Source of the DNA: Prosopocoilus inquinatus | Taxonomy: Eukaryota > Arthropoda > Insecta > Coleoptera > Lucanidae | Direction: 5' to 3' | Length of the DNA: 64,000 bases | NCBI GenBank assembly: GCA_036172665.1 | Contig: CM069872.1 | Location: 51,074,101 to 51,138,100 of the forward strand | Part shown: piece after piece, positions 22,250 to 33,248 of the stretch | Numbering within the stretch: position 1 is the stretch's first letter | Layout: the number at the start of each line of letters is the position of its first letter | The notes under the pieces: model-generated | The model's database searches: none | What the model was told of the DNA's origin: nothing | Seen by the model: only the letters and a program-made list of their open reading frames with translations | Position numbers and translations under genes: made by a program

Positions 22250-22545
22250 AAGAGCCAAAATGTCAATTCATAAAAAAAGGGGCAAAGGGTGAATCCTGCC
22301 TAAATTCTAAACTCAAACCAGAAACATTCAAACAAGGGAAGTAATTACTATTTAGGTCGTTCATGGTTGAATAAAATTTTGGAAAAAAGTGAGAACTGAA
22401 GTGATGAAAATAGTCGTTTACTTTTATTTGATTTTGGTTTTAAGTAAAGCTAGGGATTTTGAGAATAGAAACGAAAGCTTTCTCTCGCTCCCGTCGCCGC
22501 AACTTCCAGGCATACAGATTTTAACGACGTGCCCTTGTAAGGGAT
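22250..22545 (-). repeat. Dispersed repeat, inverted relative of 18330-18600
   Basis: The reverse complement contains AAGCTTTCGTTTCTATTCTC, AAAATTTTATTCAACCAT and GTTTCTGGTTTGAGTTTAGA in the same order as 18330-18600. It lacks the 91-bp tandem array, so the array was gained or lost independently of the body of the repeat. Confidence 0.65.
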
Positions 22546-22640
22546 AATTTTATTTCATCATTTAAACGCCACAGTATCTTTTATCTATTTATCAACATTC
22601 CACACTTGAATTTTATGCTTGTACTATCGGGTGATCAATG

Positions 22641-22966
22641 GAATTCATAATTAGAGGAGGCTGTGATTGGTACTACTTTAAGCTGTGTGGTTGGATACAA
22701 TGAGAAATAAATAACAAGTTGACAGTTGTCATATTGAGGTTATGATCATGCCTTATACAATCTTTATGTTATTTCATTTTGTACGGATGCTGGTTTAAAC
22801 ACTTTTTTAGAATATTAGGGGGAGTTCCACAAGACAAATACATTTATTATCAATAATTTAAGAAACAAATGTCACAATTCTGACACTTAAAATTTTTAAT
22901 TTTAAACTTTAAGCCTGTGTTGCCATCTGTTTGGAATATATCACAGCCTGCTCTAATTATAAATTC
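22641..22966. mobile_element. 326-bp MITE with 27-bp TIRs
   Basis: The left end GAATTCATAATTAGAGGAGG (continuing CTGTGAT) and the right end ATCACAGCCTGCTCTAATTA (continuing TAAATTC) are inverted with few mismatches. No coding capacity. Confidence 0.8.
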
Positions 22967-22986
22967 TGTCTAACATATGATCATAA

Positions 22987-23147
22987 AGTCCCGTCACTCT
23001 AATAAGCTTTGGATGTGTAAACGCAAGTCTTTTCTTGAAGTGTTTTGACATGTACTGGTTGAACGAAATGTCATCTTGATTAATAAAATGCTCTAAGAAA
23101 AGATGTACGTTTACTTACATCTCCGACGCCTACTAGGATGACGTGAA
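22987..23147. mobile_element. Short palindromic MITE
   Basis: CCGTCACTCTAATAAGC...GGATGTGTAAACG on the left is inverted relative to CGTTTACTTACATC...CCTACTAGGATGACG on the right, with a short centre. The match is imperfect. Confidence 0.55.
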
Positions 23148-24570
23148 TTTCTGATCACGTGTTATGTTATCTTTGCCTGAAATATTCTTTTTATCTAATT
23201 AGTTTTCTTTATAAAACAATTGTTGCTATCGTACTTAAATTAAAACATAAATAATGAGAGAAACCATCGATCAATCAAGATACAAGGAAGATATTCAAGT
23301 TTCGTGCATCAAAGCAATGCATTATTACTATTAGGACTAATCTCGGATTTACTTTATCAAGCCCAAGTATGTACTTAGCTTCGTAAACAGGATTTCCACT
23401 GTTTACACACGTACACGCATAAATGTATAATTTTATTAACATTTAAAATTCGCAATTTTTTATTTTCTATGGAAACCATTAATTTCGGTGCTATTGTTCT
23501 CCGAATTTATTTGTTATGAATACTCATGATAATTGGTTAATTTATAATAATGAATAATACACTTTTCGGTTCAGAGAAGACAAATTGCTTACTTCTGTGA
23601 TTTATGTTTACTATGCCCGCAGTAAGATTCAATTTAATTAGAAATGAAAAATGAGAGTTTAAGGAAATCTTATATGACTGTGGAGCTTACAATTCATAAA
23701 AGCCATTGATCAAATCAAAAGAGTAGGATTTTAAAGGATGGTTCTCTTTACTTTGCTACTTATCGTATCTAAGTTTTTACTTTGCGGCAAGTTAGATAAT
23801 AAATAATAAGTGATCAGTGATGTGGTATTTTATAATAACCAACCAGAAGACAAAAAGTGAAGGATAAATACATGTATGTATATACATACAACCCTTTCAA
23901 GTGGCAATTAATGACAAGGACATCCAGATAAATTACAGCGTACGAAGTCACAAAATAATATTGTTTTGCAAAGGAAGTAACTGATTATTTTGCTGTGATT
24001 AATAATTAAATGGCGGCGGCAGCGGCTTCTGGATCGATGAATCAGACGAAAGAATTCTCGGAAAAACAAGAGTTTTCTTCATGAGGTTGCTAATTAAATT
24101 TTAATGGAACGTGTTTAATTTTGGACGGCCCACATCATTGTTGTTCTAAAATTTCGAAAAAATTAAAAAGCGAAACCTTTTCTTATTATGGGATTATTTC
24201 TTTTATTGTTATATAAAAACTGTGCTTAGTCTTTATATTTTGTAAGACCGAAGAAAACCATCGAAACTGGCGATCGATTTAAAGCAGAAAGTAAAAGAGG
24301 TAGTAAATTCGACAATACTTCGAGAACCAGATCATCAAAGAAAAGGAAAATAGAAGGGGATAAGGAATAGGGGACACAAACTGATTGGTTTCAAAGGTAA
24401 AACAATGCAAGAGTTCCACTTGTACATATTTCTTCTGCCCAAAATCTGCCACTGCATTGTAATTAAGTGAAGGAGTCTTTTATCCAGAATTTCTGGAACA
24501 AAACCTATTAACTGTCATCAAGTAGATTGTAGTTAAATGAAAGAATTGAAAAAAGTACTATTGTTAAACA
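23148..24570. other. No gene seen
   Basis: AT-rich. It includes a CATGTATGTATATACATACA palindromic microsatellite at about 23872 and a short ATGGCGGCGGCAGCGGC run at about 24009 that does not extend into a frame. Confidence 0.4.
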
Positions 24571-24979
24571 AAATCAATTCAAAGAAAAGAAGAAAGAAAG
24601 AATTGAAAGAAGTATGATTGATAAACAAAATCAATTCAAAGAAAAGAAGAAAGAAAGAATTGAAAGAAGTATGATTGATAAACAAAATCAATTAAAAGAA
24701 AAGAAGAAAGAAAGAATTGAAAGAAGTATGATTGATAAACAAAATCAATTCAAAGAAAAGAAGAAAGAAAGAATTGAAAGAAGTATGATTGATAAACAAA
24801 ATCAATTCAAAGAAGAAAGAAAGAATTGAAAGAAGTATGATTGATAAACAAAATCAATTCAAAGAAAAGAAGAAAGAAAGAAAGAATTGAAAGAAGTATG
24901 ATTGATAAACAAAATCAATTCAAAGAAAAGAAGAAAGAAAGAATTGAAAGAAGTATGATTGATAAACAAAATCAATTCA
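24571..24979 (+). repeat. 57-bp (19-codon) minisatellite, about 7 copies
   Basis: The unit GATTGATAAACAAAATCAAT (start of a 57-bp period) is a multiple of three, so the plus strand reads an uninterrupted lysine/glutamate-rich 19-residue repeat, MIDKQNQFKEKKKERIERS, over the first copies. Later copies have a deletion and a GAAA insertion that break the frame. No promoter, start context or flanking exon suggests expression; the open frame is best explained by the period. Confidence 0.9.
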
Positions 24980-25470
24980 ATTCGTTGCGTGATCCTCGCT
25001 TATACGTCTCAATCGCCTTCTCTTTCTTTCAGTGTCTAATTAAACTTAATCCGGTGATTTTCATGAAGTCATTATCCGCTTACGAATGTTCATTTCATGC
25101 CATATTAATGACCGCTTGCACCTACTTGTTATATGATATTAACCATAAAATATTTATGCGCCTTTTCTAACTTAAGGGCAAAAAACGAGGTCGCATGAGC
25201 ACGATTTCGCACCCTTCTTGCAGATAGGCGGTAAATTTCGATTTCGTGATCTACCTTAAGCGTGAATGCGTTGTTCTAATATCTTGTCGTAATTTAAATG
25301 CGCTTTAAGAACGGATTGAACGTGAATTTAGCTTTGTTTAAAATTCGCATTAAACTGACCAAAAAAAAAAATATAAAATTGAAAGTAATTCTTATTTTAG
25401 TTTATGCATTCGTCTTGTCGTGTATGCTTTGCTTTGTGTATTCCCCGCTTATTTTGCCTTTTCGTGATAA
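24980..25470. other. No gene supported
   Basis: The open frames that run out of the minisatellite to 25170 and the 66-codon frame at 25298-25498 have no domain. Confidence 0.4.
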
Positions 25471-25941
25471 CCATTCCAGGCATTCCAAACTGAGCTGAGT
25501 CAGTCAACGGACAGAACAAACATCGATGGTCCTGTTGGGTTTCGAACCCACGCTACAATGTGACAGGATCTCCAAAGTCGGTTATGCTAACGCCACCGCC
25601 CGCTTTTTGTATTTGTATTTTTTTTTGTTGTCCATTCCAGGCATTCCAAACTGAGCTGGGTCAATCAACGGACAGAACAAACATCGATGGCCCTGTTGGG
25701 TTTCGAACCCACGCTGCAATGTGACAGGATCTCCAAAGTCGGTTATGCTAACGCCACCGCCCGCTTTTTGTATTTGTATTTTTTTTGTTGTCCATTCCAG
25801 GCATTCCAAACTGAGCTGGGTCAATCAACGGACAGAACAAACATCGATGGCCCTGTTGGGTTTCGAACCCACGCTGCAATGTGACAGGATCCCCAAAGTC
25901 GGTTAGGCTAACGCTCTCGCCCACTTTTTGTATTTGTATTT
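25471..25941 (-). repeat. Three head-to-tail copies of a tRNA-headed SINE
   Basis: CCATTCCAGGCATTCCAAAC recurs at 25471, 25632 and 25792 (period 160-161). On the minus strand each unit has an A-box-like GTGGCGTTAGCATAACCGA and, 30-40 bases on, a B-box GGTTCGAAACCC, spaced as in RNA polymerase III promoters. A body and an A-rich tail of ACAAATAC type follow. The units abut with the tail of one joined to the head of the next. No flanking target duplications were found between units, so amplification was by tandem duplication, not three insertions. Frames at 25582-26050 are shadows of this array. Confidence 0.85.
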
Positions 25942-26335
25942 TCTTTTCTTTGGTTGCCTGAAAACATTCTGGCACCCCTAATTTAGAATCTAGAAATACT
26001 CCAAAATACCGTGGGGTATCGTTTTTGGAATTTCTGAATTCAGTAACCACTCAAAAAAAAATGAATGATTTCGAAAGATTTTCTCAGAAAAACATTGCAA
26101 ATACCACGTGAACTGTCTCGAAATATTAAGAAAAATATGATTTAATGGCTAATTAGAGATTGAATAAACATCTGTTTTATAAATCTTTCGGGATAAAACA
26201 GTTGTCAACATCCTTAACAATGAACATCAACAGTTGCTGGCTCGATCAGTGTGGACGGGGCTTAATCACAAAACTTTCTGAAAAACGGGCATTAAACATG
26301 ATAAACATGTAATTATATTATAATTTGTAATTGAA
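25942..26335. other. No gene seen
   Basis: AT-rich spacer between the SINE array and the hairpin element. Confidence 0.4.
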
Positions 26336-26515
26336 GTTTGTTCTTGTCGATGAAAATTGTAAGTACAAAGTTTTTTTTTTAATCTCAAACCGGACAGAAA
26401 AATGAAGAGAACACACTCAACGTTTCGCTATAGATTTATAGCTGACGAAGCTAAACGTTGAGTGTGTTCTCTTCATTTTTCTGTCCGGTTTGAGATTAAA
26501 AAAAACTTTGTAATT
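26336..26515 (-). ncRNA. Long hairpin, hammerhead-like family 2
   Basis: Near-perfect arms of about 60 bp (26366-26424 against 26453-26510) include AACCGGACAGAAAAATGAAG. The 28-base loop contains CGCTATAGATTTATAG and, on the plus strand, CTGACGAAGC; minus-strand GCGAAACGTTGAG is conserved. The two core boxes are present but on opposite strands, so this copy has a rearranged centre. The left flank TCGATGAAAATTGTAAGTAC is the inverse of the flank of the copy at 21.5 kb. Confidence 0.55.
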
Positions 26516-26544
26516 ATAATTTGTATTTAATTTTTAATCAAGTG

Positions 26545-27206
26545 ATGTTGTAACTTCAACTGCAGACTTTAGACTAAATTCTAAAGTAAGTTGAGTCTTG
26601 AGGAGTCAAGAGCTAGAGTGACATCTAAGATTGACTCTTGTTGAGTCTCGATTCTCTTATAAAAGTCTTCGAGTTGAATTGATTTCTAAAAAGGGGGATT
26701 CGTCGCATTACTACCTGAAATGTCCTAAGTCTGATCATAACCGTTGCCAGCACAGTGTTATAAATACTTCAAATGTGTTCGGGTATAAGAGGTTATCAAT
26801 AAATGATTCAATATTAATTCATTCTTATTTTTATTTGGGAAGAAACTTAAGAGTTTTCGGAACAACATTTTATCCCCGAAAGATCTTGAATTTGTAATTT
26901 GACTACAGATTTTAAACTAAAACTTGTTTGATCTTGAGTATTCAAAGATTCCATATCTCTTTCTCTTTCTCTTATCAAAGTATTCCAGTTGGCTCGATTC
27001 CTAAAAACGGCGATTCGTGGCATCACTATCTGAAATATCCTAATCATAATCATTGCCAGCATAGTATTATAAATACTCCAAAACTATTTGGTGTGAGTGA
27101 GGTTGTGAATGAATGATTGAATAATATACGCTTATTTTATTTTATTCTTATTATTATTGTTTTGGGAAAGAATTCTGAGTTTTTGGATCAACATCTTATC
27201 CCCAAA
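26545..27206 (+). repeat. Diverged tandem duplication, about 310-345 bp unit
   Basis: Blocks in the first copy (TTGCCAGCACAGTGTTATAA, CTTCGAGTTG, CATTTTATCCCCGAAAG) recur in order in the second (TTGCCAGCATAGTATTATAA, TTCCAGTTGGCTCGATTCC, CATCTTATCCCCAAATG). No reading frame is conserved between the copies. Confidence 0.75.
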
Positions 27207-27720
27207 TGTAATATTTTTATTTTATCTTAAAAACCATTTATTAATTATAACCTTAGTCCATAATTATCACAAGTACTACTCCGTTATGTATGACTTAATG
27301 AAGAATGATACATTTTTGATCTTCGAACTAGATTTATATTCAAAATTAGTAATTAATAATTAATTCAATTAATTCTAAATGACATCTGTAAATCGCGCAA
27401 TTCTAAACCAAAATATATATAAACATGGCTTGAGATTTTCTGTACGGAATTTTATTTTCTTGCTTCGTAGAAGATGAGTAGTAAATATATCTGTCCTTTT
27501 CTGTCTAAGAAAAGAAAACTTTCTTCTTATAGCCAGTTTGCAATGTTTTATGTACCACTTTCATCATCTGATTCTCGATGTAGGTACACGATTTATTTGA
27601 TTTTAGAAGTTTTCAGACTCTTGCCGAGTCAGTTTGGTATTTGTTATGACCACTTATTACCTGAAAAAAAATTTGCTTGTTTATTTTAATTAGAAGCAAC
27701 TAAGTTCTTTACAGATTAAA
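27207..27720. other. No gene seen
   Basis: AT-rich. The 71-codon frame at 27474-27689 shows no domain. Confidence 0.4.
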
Positions 27721-27721
27721 T

Positions 27722-27975
27722 CATACGATCGCTATTTGACCTGACATTGCAATAAGATTGAAAAATTGAAGCGGATTTGCTACATAATAAGTCATCCCAT
27801 TCAAGGCGGCCATGTAAAAGCATAATGAAAGTTTAAAAAGAAACCTCGGTCGAATCGTTTTGGTTTGCAGTGGAACTCTCGAGCTATGCTTCTGCCTATG
27901 AAGCCCCAAATAGGGCCGAAATAGCTGTACAGATGCTATTCGAGGGATTCCCAGCAATCAAAAACGATTTGCAAC
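27722..27975 (+). ncRNA. Hammerhead-ribozyme-like sequence (copy C, core damaged)
   Basis: Plus strand. Stem I 5' strand TTGCAGTGGAACTCTCGAG (27862-27882), stem II GCCCCAAATAGGGC (27903-27916), GAAA, then TAGCTGTA and CAGATG, then the stem I 3' strand CGAGGGATTCCC. The first core box reads CCTATGA where CTGATGA is expected. Upstream, 27722-27757 carries the inverted GCGATCG flank motif with TTGACCTGACATTGCAA. Confidence 0.65.
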
Positions 27976-28978
27976 AAAAGTTTTAAGTTCTTTACGTTTA
28001 CTGTACAAAATGGAGATGGGCTCTACTTGAATTCAAAATCAAATAATCGTAGATTTTTGAAAATTTACGACTAATTTTTTTTGTTAAGTTTTACAAACTT
28101 CGATGACTTCCAGTGTCAATTAAAAAAGAATGATTTACTTAAGTATTATTGGATAGGCAATTTGACAGCTACAAGATTTATAATTTAAAAAAAAAAGATC
28201 ACGCCAGGTCTTAAAAGTACAGAGTTTAAATGTGTAAATCAGTTTCTTCTTACGAATCCGGGATAGTTGAGGACTTCTGCACACTTGCGGACCCAAACCA
28301 TTTCTGTCTCCATAACATTTTCGAATGTGTATTTTAAAGATAAATTCAAAGAAACTGCATCTCATATTCGCACCCCCACACTCAGGATTAAGAGCCATCC
28401 AAAAATCGGACTCCAACTCTTGAAAACCTTTGAACTCTTGAAATCACTTTAAAACTTCAAAAAAAAAGGCGATTTTAGTATAAACAGACAAAAATCTTTA
28501 ACACTTTTGGACGCGCCAGGGAACACTTTTTCGGTGTTCTCTCGCGCCCATCGTCCTTGCTGGAGTAAACACTTACTTTTAGACACAACTTAATCGGGAA
28601 CAGACAACAATAATGCCAAATGCGAGGATTAATAAGTACCTACCTCAGTTTATGAGGCAATTTTCTTTTTCAGATTTCACGGTTTTCCCTGCGACTTATG
28701 ATTTTTTGAATACTAATGCCTAAGGAAACGCAAATAACAATAACCCCAAAAACTCGATGTAAACACATCAACTGGTCGAGCTTGTATTTAAGAATGCGAT
28801 CGAAATCGCGACGGTACTATTTCATCCTCGCTTTACATATTAAACACCGAGTAGGCAGATTACAATTAATCCAAAAATTTTTTTCGTGTGTACGTATAAT
28901 ATTCTTATACAGAAACCTTATAATTTCAGAATTTATTTTAATGTTAATTGCTTCCTATTGTGTACAGAGACAAACTAA
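27976..28978. other. No gene supported
   Basis: Frames at 28135-28452 on both strands and at 28716-29006 were examined and show no domain. CGCGCCAGGGAACACTTTTT at about 28513 may be a solo repeat end. Confidence 0.35.
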
Positions 28979-29075
28979 GGCCCGGTTGCACATAAATCTA
29001 AGCTAAAGTTTAAAACTATTATTTGAGCTATGTTAGGCTTTGACTTAAAGTTAAACTGCCCTGATTGTTAGAACG
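28979..29075. mobile_element. Partial MITE with a GGCCCGGTTGCACA end
   Basis: AAGGCCCGGTTGCACATAAA with TTTAAAACTATTATTTGAGC resembles the TTA/TAA-target palindromic MITEs at 52546 and 56504. The opposite end is lost. Confidence 0.45.
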
Positions 29076-29272
29076 TTCGAGTTTATATTCCTTTCAAAAA
29101 AAAAAAAAAAACATGTACCTAACTTTTAATTTAGAAGAGCCCACTTGTGATGAGTCCGATTTAGGTCTCAGTTTGTCACTCCGCTTTATAATTTCTATCA
29201 TTTCTTACAAATTTTTCAACTAACAACGTTTTATACAGCCTATTACTTAATGTTTTGATCCTCATTAATCTT

Positions 29273-29373
29273 TTGCAATTCTGAGACCGATGATAAGCAT
29301 CGTAATGCTATTTAAATGTACAGGTCGTAAGTAGCTTACGATGATTTTGATCTAGCTTAGAATTGCAGCATGC
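29273..29373. mobile_element. About 100-bp palindromic MITE (copy 1)
   Basis: TTGCAATTCTGAGACC...AAGCATCGTAA on the left is inverted relative to AGCTTACGATGATTT...TAGAATTGCAGCATG on the right. It is related to 62044-62141. Confidence 0.65.
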
Positions 29374-30019
29374 ACAGAGAAAAATGAATGGTAAAAAAGT
29401 CAAAATGGAGACAGAAACAAATTGGTAGCAAATATTAGTACAGTTGTAGTAAATTGTACTATAAGAATGCCATCTTGTACGAATATTTTCTATACAATTT
29501 GTTCTGTTTTTATTTTGGCTACAGTTTTTCCGTGTATAAGTTTGGAAAAGTTTGTAGAAACATACTTTGCGGAACGCTGGATTTATTTCTTGTTTTTCTT
29601 TTTACCAAAAATTTCGAAAACAATTTGAGATTATTTACAAAAAAATTTATTGAAAATATCCACTACCTCCTACTACTAAACGGCCTTCTGCTCTCTTTCT
29701 TTGTGAAATTTTTGGTAAAAACCAAAAGACACATAAAAATCGATGCACTTTGTGTAACGAAAACCTGGGATTTACGTTTATCTGAACTTTGCTACTTAAA
29801 ACTGATTCAGGATTTTGTCTCATTAAAATAAGTGACGTGATATTAAGTAATAGCCTGTACGTTACATCGTTTTATTGAATTACAACTCAAACTTTGACTT
29901 GCCAAAAAAATAGTTTGAGTTATCAAGACTTCGGGTTATTAAAAAATAAATAACCCTCTCTTGAATCTAACTTCGACCGATTTGGTTCTAGTTCCGAAAG
30001 ATTCGAGTTATCGAAGCCG
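29374..30019. other. No gene supported; AT-rich 125-codon frame
   Basis: The frame at 29454-29831 is Phe/Leu/Tyr-rich and looks like membrane sequence only because of extreme A+T content. TACCAAAAATTTCGAA and GAAATTTTTGGTA inside it are inverted, which suggests a decayed palindromic element rather than a gene. Confidence 0.3.
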
Positions 30020-30135
30020 ATGTTTCAGTCATGGATTAACTTTAACCATTGGTTTATTCCCGTGCCTGCAATTATTAAGACAATTGTCTCTATGGGAATA
30101 AATCAAAGCTTAAAGTAAATCCATGGCTGAAATAT
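30020..30135. mobile_element. Palindromic MITE related to 56504-56632
   Basis: TTCAGTCATGGATTAACTTT and the inverted AAAGTAAATCCATGGCTGAA form the ends, with TTTATTCCC and GGGAATAAAT further in. The centre (TGCAATTATTAAGACAATTG) matches that of the 56.5 kb element. Confidence 0.7.
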
Positions 30136-31876
30136 CAATACTTATTGAAGTACATACTGTATATAACTATGTACGTATTGTCAAGTTGTGAAGAGAAATT
30201 TAAATTTTGGTTCACAAATGCCACAATTTAATTTTTAATTACAAAAGTTTCGAAGAAAAATTTAAGGATACAAAGCAGTTTGAAAGAAAGATTCGGAACT
30301 TAAAAAAGGGTGGTCCAAATAACTTAGGTTCTTTATTTATTAATTGACTTTCCTAATTTACGTCTAGGTATTTAGTTTATTAGGGAAATGTAATGATTAT
30401 TTTAATGTATTCATCAATTTATTGAGACATAGCGATTTTGTATTTCAGTTGCAAAATTTGTTTATAAATTGTTTAGGAAATTGCACTTCGACTTTTATTT
30501 AAAAAATTTACAATGCCTCGGTGTAAATTAAATCAATTAATTAATTAATTAAATCTACAATATCAACAATAAAGATACAATTTATTTTTCTGATTTTAAA
30601 CTGACATTTAATTGATCCTCCCTAACTTATGAGGAGCTTAGGCTCTGATTGTAATTATCTCTTTGTTTTTTCAGTTTCAATTTACCTATTACAGTTTTGA
30701 GCAGTATAATAATAATAAGGTTTATTTGCCCAACAGAAAATACATCCAATTACAAGGCAAAAACAAGAAACAATAACTAGTAATAATTGTAACTAACATA
30801 AAAACAAGATAACAATAGAAAGGCTACCTAAGTTTACAAGTTAACAGTTTAAGTAAAACTTAAATGGCATTAACTTGATCTTAATTGTTACTGTTTATGA
30901 CAATAAGAAGTGACGTGAGGGATTCATGGAATATATATATATACATAAATAATTGAATTTTATATAAACTTACATAAGCACAAAAGTAAATAGTTTGATT
31001 AATTACAGTGTATCTAAGGTAACGTCAGAATTTTTTTTCTGCAAACAACTCAAACGCAGGTATGCAATTAAAATATTTTGTTTGTACATCAAACAAACCC
31101 CCCAGCAGCGTCGGGTAAAATAATAATATAGGGGTGCAGCGTTTTCCGCGTCGCATCATGACGTCACGAAGAAGGAGGTGCTCCTGCTGCATTGTGCCCC
31201 AAGCCGCCAATCATGAGTCTGTACAACATAATAATGCCTCGACCATATTTGAAAATTATTCTTATTATACTGAAAATTACATGGGAGGCCATTTTGAAAT
31301 GTTGTTACACACTGGCAATTTGTGAGCTATCTTGCAAGGCCTAATTAAATTCCTTACAAAAACACTACCGGTATTGGCACCTGATATTCTTCGGGTTCGG
31401 TTGGTTAGGGTCATGTGAAACTCCTTCCTTGTAACGCTTTCGAATTAAATTGGCACATTCCGTTGACAATCTATTGAAACCATCTGCTCTATTCAAATAA
31501 TTCCGTTTGTCTATTCAAATCACCCAGATATACAATGCGCCACCTTAATTTTACGGAAAAAGCTTCTCTTTATAAAAAAAAAAATTCTGCATGATCTTAA
31601 ACGCCAAATGAAATCATCTGGCAATAAAATTTACCAATTATTTACGAGGTTTGTCATAAAATATTAATTTTGCATAACGGTTGAAAAAAACTTCATCAAA
31701 ATGAAGCCAGGAAACGAAAAACTCATCAAATTTTTAATTAATATAAAGAATAAGTGTTCATTAGCAAGATGTGCAAAGTTAAATGTTTGATTACCTTTGT
31801 ACATGCTACATCAAATTTAAATGCTTTTTATAAAGAGAACATTTGTTTGAATCCTTAAGAAAAATTACGATCAACC
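30136..31876. other. No gene recognised; GC-richer block with a CRE palindrome
   Basis: Mostly AT-rich. At 31090-31215 there is a GC-richer block including the CREB-type palindrome TGACGTCA (within ATCATGACGTCACGAAG, about 31156). It is open on both strands for about 60 codons but has no convincing splice pair. It could be a regulatory element. Confidence 0.35.
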
Positions 31877-32768
31877 ATTTCCACTTGCTTTGAGTTATCA
31901 CTTACGTATATCAAGGATGAAGCTTCAAGCTTATAAACAGGGAACGGAGTTATATATTTTGCTGGATTAAATATAAACGAGGCGGCAAACGTAAGAGAAA
32001 TCACAATCAATCCCTTTCTATTGTTTTTAGTTAGTACTTATGTACGTCAAGGATCAAGCTTTAATCTTATAAACAGGGAACCGAATTATAATATATTTTG
32101 TACGATAAAAAACAAACGAGGCGGCAAACGTGAGAAAAACATAATCAATCCCTTTCCTATTGCTTCGAGTTAGCACTTATGTATGTCAAGGATGAAGCTT
32201 TAAGCTTATAAGCAGGGAATAGAATTATGTATTTTGCTGGATTAAATACAAACAAGGCGGCAAAGGAAAGAGAAATCACAATCAGTCCCTTTCTATTGCT
32301 TTTAGTTAGCACTTATGTACGTCAAGGATCAAGCTTTAATCTCATAAACAGGGAACCGAATTATAATATATTTTGTACTATAAAAAACAAACGAGGCGGC
32401 AAACGTGAGAAAAACATAATCAATCCCTTTCCTGTTGCTTCGAGTTAGCACGTTAGCACGTATGTCACGGATGAAGTTTCAAGCTTATAAGCAGGGAATA
32501 GAATTATGTATTTTGCGGGATTAAATACCAACGAGGCGGCAAACGTAAGAGAAATCACAATCAATCCTTTTCTATTGCTTTTAGTTACTGCTTATGTACG
32601 TCAAGGATTAAGCTTTAATCTCATAAACAGGGAACGGAATTATAATATATTTTGTTCGATTAAATGCAAGCGAGGCGGCAAATTTAAGAAAAATCTTAAT
32701 CAATCCTATTTCCTATTGCTATGGGTTAGCACTTATGTATGTCAAGGATGAAGCTTTAAGCTTATAAA
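31877..32768 (+). repeat. 136-143 bp satellite with alternating (dimeric) monomers
   Basis: CAGGGAA starts recur at 31938, 32074, 32213, 32349, 32492, 32628 and 32769. Odd units continue with TTTTGC(T/G)GGATTAAATA, even units with TTTTGTACGATAAAAAAC or similar, giving a higher-order unit of about 276 bp. Each monomer contains about 55 bp of the MITE terminus (GGAACGGAATTATATATTTT...GAGGCGGCAAACG) plus about 80 bp of other sequence. Frames at 32227-32751 are shadows. Confidence 0.88.
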
Positions 32769-32890
32769 CAGGGAACGGAATTATATATTTTGTTCTATTA
32801 GATACGAACGAGGCGGCAAACGTATAACGCTGCAGCATTGTGTGAATGCACACTCGTTCGCTGCCGCCTCGTTCGAAATAAATCGAAGAA
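32769..32890 (+). mobile_element. Near-complete copy of the 19.5 kb MITE at the array end
   Basis: It follows the reverse complement of 19477-19620 from CAGGGAACGGAATTATATAT through the GC-rich centre to GCCTCGTTCGAAATAAATCG, and then loses similarity just before the expected right end. It forms the right boundary of the dimeric satellite. Confidence 0.8.
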
Positions 32891-33248
32891 TAATAATAAT
32901 AATAATTCCCTCCTATATGTACTTGGTACAAATCATTCCGTTGCGATTTCTTTAAACTTTTTGCTCTTGGAATCTTTAACCTCTTAAAATTTGTTATGGA
33001 TAACATTGTTTTATGCGATTCCTGTTATTAAAAAATATACTTGAAAGTATGAACTGTGAATATGTTCTAATTTATTTCTGTGCATATGAATTTGACTCAC
33101 AATTCTCGTCGCTGATGGAATTCTATTCTGATTCGATTTTGGACACAGAATTCTTTACAAGCGCTTCAAATATCAACATCAACAATTATTTTGGTCATGA
33201 ATTTTAAAATTATTCAGGTTTCGTGCATTGTATCAATCATTTTCTGGT
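32891..33248. other. No gene seen
   Basis: AT-rich. The 64-codon frame at 33013-33207 shows no domain. Confidence 0.4.

Noticed and set aside
25582..26050. Overlapping frames on both strands and a free-standing tRNA gene
   Set aside because: The tRNA-like A and B boxes belong to a three-times repeated SINE with A-rich tails; no complete cloverleaf was found.
29454..29831. 125-codon membrane-protein-like frame
   Set aside because: Hydrophobicity follows from extreme A+T content, and an internal inverted repeat suggests a decayed element.
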